Position numbers and translations under genes: made by a program. DNA of 64,000 nt from Podospora pseudocomata (lineage: Eukaryota > Ascomycota > Sordariomycetes > Sordariales > Podosporaceae): positions 7,006,001 to 7,070,000 of the forward strand of contig NW_026946363.1 of the NCBI RefSeq assembly GCF_035222375.1. The letters are read 5' to 3'. Of the stretch, positions 56,069-64,000 are shown one piece after another (position 1 is the stretch's first letter; the number at the start of each line of letters is the position of its first letter). The notes under the pieces are model-generated. The model was given only the letters and a program-made list of their open reading frames with translations. It was not told the origin of the DNA and searched no databases.

Positions 56069-58204
56069 TTGTCACCGATGCGCCTGAGCCTGTTCTCGGC
56101 CTCCTATCGATCCATAGTCGGCAATTTCTACCGACCACGACGATCATACTACCTGCCTCACGTCTCGGCCTTCCCCCTGTTTAAACGCACCCACAGCGTT
56201 CTTTGCGCCATGTCCGACGACGAGCTTCCGGGCCTCGATGCCACGCCGGCCAACGGTCAGAGAATCAAGCACGACAACGTGATCTATACCACAGTGAAGG
56301 AAGGGCTCGCGCATATTCTCGTCCCCGAACAGAAAGATGCCAAGGATGGCCAGGAGGTGCAACAGGTCTTTTACAACCCAATCCAGCAATTCAACCGAGA
56401 CTTGACAGTTCTGGCGATGAAGGCATATGGAAAGGAAAAGGTGAAGCAGAAGAAAGTCGCGAGCGAAGCAAGGAGTGGCAAGTTTGCCGAGAAGAAGAGA
56501 AAACGAAAGGAGCAGACGCAGAGCGAACGGCCTGCAAAGTCTCCTAAACTCGGTGATGATGCTGGCGCCGAGGAGGCTGTCGGCGAGTCTGCAGTTGCGC
56601 CAGCGGACACTGAGATGCCGGATGCGAAGGAGCCGGAGCCCGCAATCCCCGAACAAGATCAGGAACTGGGGGCTCAGCCAAGCAATGCTGCTGATGCTGC
56701 GAAAGAGAAGAAGAGCTCTGGCGTGGAATTCACAATATTGGACGCTTTGTCTGCCAGCGGCCTTCGTGCTTTGCGCTATGCCCACGAAATCCCATTTCTC
56801 ACCAAAGTAACCTCGAATGATCTCTTGAAGGTGGCCACCGAGTCAATCCAGCGCAATGCCATCCACAATGGCTTGGCTGACAAGATCAGTGTTTCCCACG
56901 ACGATGCCCTTGCTCATATGTACTCGGTGGTTGTCGACGAGCTTCGCAAGCGCAGTGGGCGTGCTGGGAAGGCGATTATTGCCAGCAACAAGTACGACGT
57001 TATCGATCTTGACCCTTATGGAAGCGCTGCTCCGTTCCTTGATGCCGCTGTTCAAGCTATCAGGGACGATGGTGGGCTGCTTTGCGTCACCTGCACAGAT
57101 TCTGGCGTTTGGGCCTCCAATGGCTATCCTGAAAAATGCTACGCGTTATACGGCGGTGTTCCGGTGAAGGGTTGGTACAGTCATGAGGTTGGGCTTCGTA
57201 TTGTCCTGCATTCTATCGAGACCGCCGCAGCCAAGTACGGCCTCGCAATCGAGCCGCTCCTCTCACTATCAGTCGACTACTACATGAGAGTGTTTGTTCG
57301 CGTGACTAGGTCGCCAGCTATGGTCAAGTTTCAGGGGGGCAAGAATATGGTGGTTTATAGTTGTGGTGGAGGATGCGGTTCCTGGACCACCCAGCTTCTC
57401 ATGAAGAATAAGCCAGCACCAAACAAGAAGGGAAGCGGCATTTTCTACAAGCACGGGTTTACGAAAGCGCCCACAGCGCCACCCCTTTGCGATCACTGTG
57501 GCTCGGTTACCCATCTTGCAGGGCCGATGTATGCAGGCCGGATCCATGACCCTGAGTTCATTCAAAAGGTCATTGACGAGGCCAACGAGGCCTCACCCGA
57601 AATTTATGGAACACTCCCTAGAGTGAAGGGTATGCTGTACACAGCACTCGAGGAGTTCTTGCCGACTCCCCAAGAAGTCGAAGCTCAAAAGGACAGCGGC
57701 AAATTGGGCAAGGTGGTCAAGAAGAAGGTTACGGAAGCTGAGCTGGCTGCCATTGACCCTTATCCTTTCTACTTCTACCCTGCGCAGGTGGCAGGCCTCA
57801 TGAACTGCCAAAGCCCCCCAGAAGCACATTTGAAGGGCGCTCTCAAAGGTCTCGGGTATCGCGTTACTCGAAGCCATTGCAAGGCTGGCAGCATCAAGAC
57901 CGATGCGCCATGGTCAGTCATCTTCCACGTCTTTCGAGAATGGGTCCGTCAAAAGGCACCTGTCAAGGAAGCCAATATCAAGGAGGGAAGTCTTGCCTGG
58001 AGACTTTTGCGCTTGGGGGAGAAGCAGGAGACAACCGAAGGGGCTCCCACGGAACCAACGAAAGTGGACGAGGCGGTTTCCAAGATCACCGAGGTGGTCT
58101 TCGATGAGGAACTGGGCCGCGAGGAGAATAAGCAGAAGCTTGTGCGATACCAAATGAATCCGAAGGAGAACTGGGGCCCGATGAGCCGAGCCACTGGAAA
58201 GTGA
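56069..58204 (+). CDS. TRM1: tRNA (guanine26-N2)-dimethyltransferase
   Basis: Intronless 711-residue Trm1, which makes N2,N2-dimethylguanosine at position 26 of tRNAs using S-adenosylmethionine. The catalytic domain has the SAM-binding ILDALSASGLRALRYA, then SNDLLKVATESIQRN, DVIDLDPYGSAAPFLDAA and LLCVTCTDSGVWASN. The C-terminal part has Cys pairs (CDHCGSVTHLAGPMYAG) typical of the eukaryotic enzyme. Two in-frame starts are visible. The ATG at 56069 adds 47 residues rich in Arg, Ser and Phe with no acidic residue, like a mitochondrial presequence. The ATG at 56210 (GCGCCATGTC context) begins MSDDELPG. Yeast TRM1 makes mitochondrial and nuclear forms from alternative starts, so the same is likely here. 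A basic KKRKRK stretch could serve nuclear import. Confidence 0.94.
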   Translation: MSPMRLSLFSASYRSIVGNFYRPRRSYYLPHVSAFPLFKRTHSVLCAMSDDELPGLDATPANGQRIKHDNVIYTTVKEGLAHILVPEQKDAKDGQEVQQVFYNPIQQFNRDLTVLAMKAYGKEKVKQKKVASEARSGKFAEKKRKRKEQTQSERPAKSPKLGDDAGAEEAVGESAVAPADTEMPDAKEPEPAIPEQDQELGAQPSNAADAAKEKKSSGVEFTILDALSASGLRALRYAHEIPFLTKVTSNDLLKVATESIQRNAIHNGLADKISVSHDDALAHMYSVVVDELRKRSGRAGKAIIASNKYDVIDLDPYGSAAPFLDAAVQAIRDDGGLLCVTCTDSGVWASNGYPEKCYALYGGVPVKGWYSHEVGLRIVLHSIETAAAKYGLAIEPLLSLSVDYYMRVFVRVTRSPAMVKFQGGKNMVVYSCGGGCGSWTTQLLMKNKPAPNKKGSGIFYKHGFTKAPTAPPLCDHCGSVTHLAGPMYAGRIHDPEFIQKVIDEANEASPEIYGTLPRVKGMLYTALEEFLPTPQEVEAQKDSGKLGKVVKKKVTEAELAAIDPYPFYFYPAQVAGLMNCQSPPEAHLKGALKGLGYRVTRSHCKAGSIKTDAPWSVIFHVFREWVRQKAPVKEANIKEGSLAWRLLRLGEKQETTEGAPTEPTKVDEAVSKITEVVFDEELGREENKQKLVRYQMNPKENWGPMSRATGK

Positions 58205-58680
58205 TGATGGCTCAGCGGAAGTTGCGGACAAAATAAATTGCATCAACAAGCAGCGCGTGGTTGGTGTCACCGCCATGTCTGACATGTCGGAATCGTGGCT
58301 TGTGTTGGACACGGAATCGCGCAAGGAATACGACATCGAATGGAATTGGCGATGGAGTGGCTGACTGATAGAAACCAGGGGGGTTCCAACTTGCGACTCC
58401 TTGATTGCCAACTGTTGGTGTCTGGAGAATACTCCGTACTCCACTACCGTTGACCCCACCAAGGAACCAACCGGCAGGATGCTTGATAACGCAATCGGGA
58501 ACTCGACTCTCGGTTGCGGACGTCCTTGCTTCAAAGGGGTGGTTTTGAGTGCAGCTCAAACCCTCTTACACCATCCAACAGTCTGGTGAGCGTTAGAAAT
58601 CAAATATCCACCTCACAATTAAATTGTCAGTCATAAATTCCACATTTTGCTTTGTTTTCGCCCATTTTTCCAAGGTCAAA
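58205..58680. other. Spacer between TRM1 and the lipid kinase gene
   Basis: About 480 bp holding the TRM1 3' UTR and the next promoter. No gene is seen. Confidence 0.5.
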
Positions 58681-60249
58681 ATGTCGTTCCTTTGCAGGCT
58701 CATGCCCCGAGCCTTCAGAAGGCGCACAGGCTCCAAAATGACTGCCGTTCACATGCCGAGAAATGCTGCCACAGCGACCCAGACGACAACAGCAGCCACA
58801 TCAACACCAGCCAACATCATCAACAGCGATGATCTCAGCCAACTCAACCATGATCAAATTGTGTTCATTCTGCCTGCCACCAGAACAAAAGTCCCCAGTG
58901 GCGACGGTTATTTGATCTACAGCCTCATCGAGGCGTCGCCTGAAACCATCAAAATCGACAATAGTGATGGTGTGGATGAAAAGCAACAGCCCTTCAAGCT
59001 CGAGGTAACACACGTCTCGCAACTACCGAAGGATCCGGACCTCGCCCAGCTCTTACTACCACAACACCCGACAGACGGGGAAGGATCCCAGCTCCCGCCG
59101 CCACATCTCCGATCGGACACCCACATCATCGTTAGTACCAGATCTGGCATCCGACTGGCTGTTCCCTTTTACGAGGTGGTGCTGAGGCCGTTGTTGGATG
59201 CGCTCGGACTTGAGGATGGCCCAAAGTCCGAGCGGGGTTATCGATATGAGGTGACCATCACGGAAAACGAGCACACAATTCGGGATTTTGCCTCGACACA
59301 TCTCACCAAGGATAGGGCGAGAAAGAGGACGATTGTGCTGCTGAGTGGGGATGGAGGGGTGGTGGACTTGCTGAATGGGATTGGGGAGGCGCAGGAGCAT
59401 CATGATACCAATGAGGTGCCCACTGTTGGGATTTTGCCGTTGGGCACGGGGAATGCGCTTTTTCACAGCTTGCACAAGCTTGAATATGGGAGGTATCCAG
59501 AGGGGAAGGGGCCAAGCTCGTTGGTTTTGGGGCTGAGGACTTTGTTTACGGGGCGGCCGGAGAGGTTGCCGACTTTTAGGGCCGAGTTTTCTAGGGGGGC
59601 GAAGTTGATCGGGGCGCCCAAGCCGATTGTGAAGGACGGGGAGGTGGAGGATGAGGTTGGGAAAGGGTTGAAGGAGGTGGATCATCTTGTGGGCGCGATT
59701 GTGGCTTCTTATGGGTTTCATGCAAGTTTGGTTTGGGAGAGTGATACACCTGCATATAGGGTTCATGGGGATAAGAGGTTCGGGATGGCGGCGGGGGAGT
59801 TGTTGAAGGAGTCGCATGCCTATGATGCTGATGTCGAAGTGCGGCTGAAGGGTCAGGAGGAATTCAAGCCGTTGGTGAGGAGGGGGAAGGGTGAGGAAGG
59901 TGTAAAATATGACTATGTGCTGGCAACCATGGTGTCAAACTTGGAGAAAACGTTTACGGTCAGTCCGGATAGCAAGCCGTTCGAGGGACAGCTGAGGTTG
60001 GTGCATTTTGGGGATGTGGGCGGGGAGAAGACGATGGAGATTATGCAGGCGGCATACAGGGGAGGGGAGCACATCAAGATGGAGGAAGTTGGGTATGAGG
60101 AGGTCGAGGCTGTAAAGGTAGTTATCAAAGAGGAAGATCCTAGGTGGCGGAAGGTGTGCATCGATGGCACTATTGTAGAGGTTGAGAAGGGGGGCTGGAT
60201 GAAGGTTAGAAGGGAGAGGGGGGAGAGACTGAAGGTTTTAGTTGCATAA
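58681..60249 (+). CDS. Diacylglycerol/sphingoid-base kinase-like protein
   Basis: Intronless 522-residue protein with a DAGK catalytic domain, the fold shared by diacylglycerol, sphingosine and ceramide kinases. The nucleotide-binding loop is LLSGDGGVVDLLNGI (about residues 220-234; family pattern S/G-G-D-G-T/G-x-x-E/D), followed by ILPLGTGNALF (251-261). The first 45 residues are basic and could be a targeting sequence. A substrate-binding half follows with VGAIVASYGFHASLVWESD and a C-terminal beta-rich part. In the usual SGDGT-x-x-E motif the Thr is Gly here and the Glu is Asp, so activity or substrate may differ from sphingosine kinases. The start is the first ATG after a stop-free leader that lacks an earlier ATG. 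Confidence 0.85.
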   Translation: MSFLCRLMPRAFRRRTGSKMTAVHMPRNAATATQTTTAATSTPANIINSDDLSQLNHDQIVFILPATRTKVPSGDGYLIYSLIEASPETIKIDNSDGVDEKQQPFKLEVTHVSQLPKDPDLAQLLLPQHPTDGEGSQLPPPHLRSDTHIIVSTRSGIRLAVPFYEVVLRPLLDALGLEDGPKSERGYRYEVTITENEHTIRDFASTHLTKDRARKRTIVLLSGDGGVVDLLNGIGEAQEHHDTNEVPTVGILPLGTGNALFHSLHKLEYGRYPEGKGPSSLVLGLRTLFTGRPERLPTFRAEFSRGAKLIGAPKPIVKDGEVEDEVGKGLKEVDHLVGAIVASYGFHASLVWESDTPAYRVHGDKRFGMAAGELLKESHAYDADVEVRLKGQEEFKPLVRRGKGEEGVKYDYVLATMVSNLEKTFTVSPDSKPFEGQLRLVHFGDVGGEKTMEIMQAAYRGGEHIKMEEVGYEEVEAVKVVIKEEDPRWRKVCIDGTIVEVEKGGWMKVRRERGERLKVLVA

Positions 60250-60506
60250 GATGCTCCGTCTACTCAGGGGAGCAAGAGTTGCTCTGGATGAGAGTATATG
60301 GGGCTGTAACTATGGGAAGTAGTAGGTTCTCAGGAGGCCTGTTGTGTGTTCATACTAGATACTGGAGTTATTAGCTATCCTCGTGTCAAGTGCCCCATTC
60401 GTTCAAGATTTTGGCTTCCTTCCTTGCTAAGGTTTGGACTAAATTGCTTGTGCTGTCGTTCGTCTCCACATATATACCAATTTCGCCATTTGAGGCATCA
60501 GCCAAT

Positions 60507-60580
60507 GGTTTCGTGGTGTAGTTGGTTATCACGTCAGTCTAACACACTGAAGGTCTCCAGTTCGAGCCTGGACGAAATCA
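60507..60580 (+). tRNA. tRNA-Val (anticodon AAC)
   Basis: A 74-nt cloverleaf without intron. The acceptor stem GGTTTCG pairs with CGAAATC (one G-T pair) before discriminator A. The anticodon stem TCAGT/ACTGA holds the loop CTAACAC with anticodon AAC, and the T-arm is TCCAG-TTCGAGC-CTGGA. Internal A and B boxes (TGGTGTAGTTGG, GTTCGAGCC) fit RNA polymerase III. Confidence 0.97.
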
Positions 60581-60584
60581 ACCA

Positions 60585-60595
60585 TTTTTCTTTTT
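60585..60595 (+). terminator. Pol III T-tract terminator of tRNA-Val
   Basis: Two T5 runs separated by one C start five bases after the tRNA. More CTTTTTC repeats follow and could act as back-up terminators. Confidence 0.85.
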
Positions 60596-61749
60596 CAATT
60601 TCTTTTTCAATTTCTTTTTCATTCTTTCTGCACCTCAGAAGGTGTCGCTCTGTTTTATGTTTATTGCAGCTACAAAATTCACGTAAATGCCATGGTGGTC
60701 ATGTTTGTGGTATTAAGATTCGCTGCAGGTTCAGCCATACGAATAGGTGGTTCTTTGCCTGGGTGCAACCTTTCGCTTCCACTGCGGGGCAGGCTCTGTT
60801 TGACAGAAACCTTCCAAATTGCTGCTGGCCCCTCGTAACCTCTCTGGCCTGGGTGGTTGCAACTTGAACTGTATTGAAGACCTCGAGGTTGGATGTCCAT
60901 AACTAGGCCCCACGCTCCAACGGCCATGGCCAGTCTCGCATACACAGACAAGACAACGACAAAAAACATGGCTGATAATCTGATGCCCTCGGGAAGCAAC
61001 CAAAGAGCAACAACATCGAACCATAACCCTTTCCCGACCCTCCTTTATGAATGATGGCAATTGTATTCACCTGATCTTCACGATCCAGATGTCGACAACC
61101 GCCTGTGCCACCCCATCCGATGATAGCGCAACGGCGCCTTCCCCATCCGTGCTCGAACTGTCCGTCGTTCACTGTAAATCGATCAAACCCACAGTGGCAG
61201 CTAATCGAGTCCACAGTGTTTGGGGGTTTCTGGTGACGAAATCGAGACGAAAAGGGGGATCTTGTGAGGCTCGGCCCGAATACAACCCTGATGTTGTGGA
61301 TAGGGCTGGCAGGGTCGCATCCCATCACGGCACTCAGCAATTGACGATTAACGACGATGCGATGACCCGCTCGCATCTGCTATCATCGGGGTCCGCTTTG
61401 AATAACCGACTCGAGAGTCGACAACAACTTCGTTCTTTGAAGCTCTTCATGGCGAGATTGGTGACAAAGAAGCAACCAAAGCGGCTCACGGAATCTGCCA
61501 TTTCGGACACTCGCGGTTTCTCTCGCAGCACGTGGAGCTGCAGTTGCAGCTGCGGAACAAGCCTCACAAGGGAGGTCTCATTTGTGGCTCTGTTACAACC
61601 TGCCAAGCCATGTCAGCGTTGTAAACACATGGGCACGGTTGGTCACGCAACCACGGCGACCCACGAGGCCAGGAGCAACCCCGAGACAGTTGATCGCGGG
61701 GTATGGCGCCGAGAGAAATGGCACAAGACCTGCGGACAGGAGGACACTG
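60596..61749. other. Gene-poor region, no gene supported
   Basis: Starts with CTTTTTCAATTT short repeats after the tRNA. A 267-codon plus-strand frame (61047-61850) runs into the tandem repeat but has no domain and an unlikely composition, so I do not call it a gene. Confidence 0.4.
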
Positions 61750-61894
61750 GACGACCAGGTAATGGTAGCACCTGGGATGGCACCTGTGATGCGGTGTCTC
61801 AAGCGAGTCACCGGGACACAGTTCCCCAACAGGCTCGGCCTATTGCTTGAGAATTATTTAAGAATAGCGAGTTTCCCTCGCTACTTATATTAGT
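61750..61894. repeat. Tandem repeat, copy 1 (145 bp)
   Basis: Begins GACGACCAG and ends TTAGT. It is followed immediately, head to tail, by a second diverged copy. Shared blocks include AGTTCCCCAA, AGAATTATTTA and TTTCCCT-GCTACTTA. Confidence 0.8.
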
Positions 61895-62035
61895 GACGAC
61901 CAGATAGTAATGGCACCTGAGATGGTACCTATAATGCGGTATCTTAAGCGAGTTGGATACAGTTCCCCAATCAGCTCAGCCTACGACTAAAGAATTATTT
62001 AGGAGCAGCGGATTTCCCTTGCTACTTACACCAGT
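61895..62035. repeat. Tandem repeat, copy 2 (141 bp)
   Basis: Begins GACGACCAGAT and ends CCAGT. Aligned to copy 1 it has one 4-bp gap. Nearly all substitutions are C/T or G/A, in both directions, as expected if repeat-induced point mutation hit both copies independently. Confidence 0.8.
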
Positions 62036-63625
62036 CCTTACCTAAATAGCTTTTAATCTAGTCTTGATCTGATTCTCAGAGGAAGAAGCAATACGCCTTA
62101 CGCCGCCTTTATTGCTCAGTTACAGCCTGACTTTCTACCAACATAAAACCTGCACCAACAGACCCTTGCCCTAATGTACCAAAGTAAGAGTCTGAGCGTA
62201 CCAGGCTCTGACAACCTCGTGATAAACGGTCGACGAGAGGTCGCGACATCTACGCCAAGATAAACATACAACTGATGATCAACAAATTCATGATAGGGAC
62301 CGTGCTGAGCCGCCTGTGGCTGATCGACGTACGGGATCATTGGCGGTCGATCATCCTGATGATTGGGACCGATAAGCTGATGGATAAAAAGCGATCAGTG
62401 CTTCAGAGTGTGCATGCCCCGCACGCTGTTTCTACCTGTGTCTCAACTCAACTAGTATGTCGTTTCCCGGTCCAAGTTGCGGCTCAAAGCCTGGCCAAGC
62501 CCTCAAATGGACAGGCTTCAAAAAGCCACCAAGCCTCGAGACGGAGTGGCGCTGCTTTCCAGTCACCAATCGCGGCAGGACTGGCACCGCGGCAGCCTCA
62601 CCATCACCCAGCACGCTCCCTATTTTCTTCCGTCTTGTCGCCCAGCAAGATCGACACTGCATAGTTGCTTCTTGTCTTGGTGAGATCTCGCCCGATTGGG
62701 TGATGTGGCGATACACAGGATTTTATTGATTTTGGCTGACGTGGGCATGGGGAGGGGAAAAGAAACGTCGGCGAAAAGACCAGTCAGAACGCAGCCAAGG
62801 ACAAAAAACTGGTTTCATGGCTAGCCGTCAGGGTGCTGAAGAATGCAGGAGGGACTGAATCCCCTTTTATCACTTCAGGAAGCAACCTTTCCTGCGAATA
62901 TGCTGGCACGTCTGGACAAACAGGTCAACAGGAAAAAAGAATCCGTGGGGGTGGGCCTGTATCCTTTGAACGGGCCATCATCGATCAGTTGATATTCGCA
63001 AGGGACCGCGGGTCTGGAGCTTTCTGTCCAACCCCCTGGCAACTTGACGAGCTTAACAGTTTCTTCCCCCCTGTACCCCAATTTCGCAACCCCTGTCCAT
63101 GGATACCGCCAAGAAACCTTAAACAGATCAATTGCTCCTCGCGATCTTTTTCTCCATTTGTTTGAGGCCTCGATGTCCACAAAAGTTTCACCGTCTTCCT
63201 CGTCAATTGGCGTTATTGAACAAGGAGATTGTGGGATAAAAGTGAATCGCCTCAGCAAACTTCTCACCAGATAATATGATCGACACGCTCTCACACCCTC
63301 ACCACACACCGATCCCACGAACGCGGGGAGGGAGGTAGTCGAATCCAGGGTTGAAGGACGTTGGGATGGTGGTGATGGACGCCAATTGGCGGGGGCGTCT
63401 GACCACTGCTCCTAACAGCAGGAAAATCCAAGTTGTGGAACCAGCGTTGGCTGGTAGGGATCCCCGCGAAGACGCTTTGGGAAACGATCGGACTTGGCAG
63501 CAGCTGGTGCCTTTGTTCTCTCGCAATGCCTCCCCTTTGATGTGAGTGCTTGGGCGCTTGAGGAAGCAACTTGACCGACTTTACCGGTCGCCATGATGCC
63601 ATGAAGGAAGAGACATTCTTCATGA
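62036..63625. other. Gene-poor region, possible upstream exons of the edge gene
   Basis: Short frames on both strands, none with a domain. A plus-strand frame from 63351 ends at a GTGAGT donor-like site at 63542 and could be an exon of the gene that runs off the right edge; this is weak. Confidence 0.35.
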
Positions 63626-64000
63626 GGTACGCCTGGTACGGAAGATGAAAGCCGAGCAAACGGCTGGCATGAAGAGTTCCTGGAAGTCTACCTTACGGAC
63701 CCAGCCGCTAATGTCGACAAGAACGCCGGCAACAGGGGTTTCTTTCTTCGGCAAGTATTTGTCGCGAAAACACGGAGGCCCGAGAACTGTGTGTCACTGC
63801 AGGTCATCCCTCCGGTTAGCCCAGTGCCGACAGACACCCCTTTCGGGGAGCCGAAACCTGATAGGTCGCAAGTGCTACTAGCCAGTGCTAGCAAAGCAAA
63901 GTGGACGCTCCCTCAGCCGAAGGAGACACGCGAGACTCCCACCACGCTCCGCTGGGAGGGATTCGAATATGCCAAGGCCGCTGTCAGTGGCCGACTGCAT
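63626..64000 (+). CDS. Partial open frame running off the right edge
   Basis: After a TGA at 63623 the frame stays open to the window end (125 codons). It reads WHEEFLEVYLTDPAANVD, then GFFLRQVFVAKTRRP, then ETPTTLRWEGFEYAKAA. Composition looks like protein, with mixed charged and aromatic residues, and upstream acceptor-like AG sites suggest it is an internal exon. The true exon start is not determined. I do not recognise a family. Confidence 0.35.

Noticed and set aside
61047-61850. 267-codon plus-strand open frame
   Set aside because: No domain, many Cys/Ser/Arg residues typical of chance frames, and it runs into the RIP-like repeat.

Overview
The window looks like nuclear DNA of a filamentous ascomycete, most likely a sordariomycete. 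Genes are compact, introns are mostly 50-70 nt with GTAAGT/GTATGT-type donors and CTAAC-like branch sites, and the gene set (APSES factor, CNS1, SEC62, TDP1, END3, TRM1, a qutG/qa-x-like inositol monophosphatase, fungal SLATT protein) is typical of that group. I rebuilt exons by hand from splice signals, reading phase and family similarity. No database search was possible, so species-level placement is inference. I see no intact transposon, virus copy, CRISPR array or rRNA gene.

Layout. Positions 0.6-5.5 kb carry an APSES-type transcription factor and a small Cys-rich protein, both on the plus strand. From 5.9 to 22.2 kb all genes are on the minus strand: the Hsp90 co-chaperone CNS1, an MFS transporter, an unrecognised 453-residue protein, an inositol monophosphatase, a short single-pass membrane protein, a membrane-anchored histidine acid phosphatase and a disordered protein. 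From 24.4 to 44.3 kb strands alternate: SEC62 (+), TDP1 (-), a membrane PDI (+), a GNAT acetyltransferase (-), phospholipase D (+), acyl-CoA-binding protein (-), an AIFM2/FSP1-like oxidoreductase (+) and END3 (-). From 45.4 to 55.3 kb there are three minus-strand genes: a 1522-residue disordered protein with an intron-rich 5' leader, a GT31-like glycosyltransferase and a fungal SLATT two-TM protein. From 56 to 60.6 kb there are TRM1, a DAGK/LCB-kinase-like gene and tRNA-Val(AAC), all plus strand. The last 3.4 kb is gene-poor. It holds a tandem duplication whose copies differ mainly by transitions, as expected after RIP, and an open frame running off the right edge.

Most genes are unrelated housekeeping functions: protein folding and secretion (CNS1, SEC62, PDI), DNA/RNA maintenance (TDP1, TRM1), lipid and membrane work (PLD, ACBP, DAGK-like, END3). 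I see no biosynthetic cluster and no clear multi-gene new system. The best leads are an 11-nt microexon in PLD, a phase-matched possible C-terminal extension of ACBP, a four-intron 5' leader, the SLATT gene, a GT31-like protein with an altered DxD motif, and the RIP-like tandem repeat.
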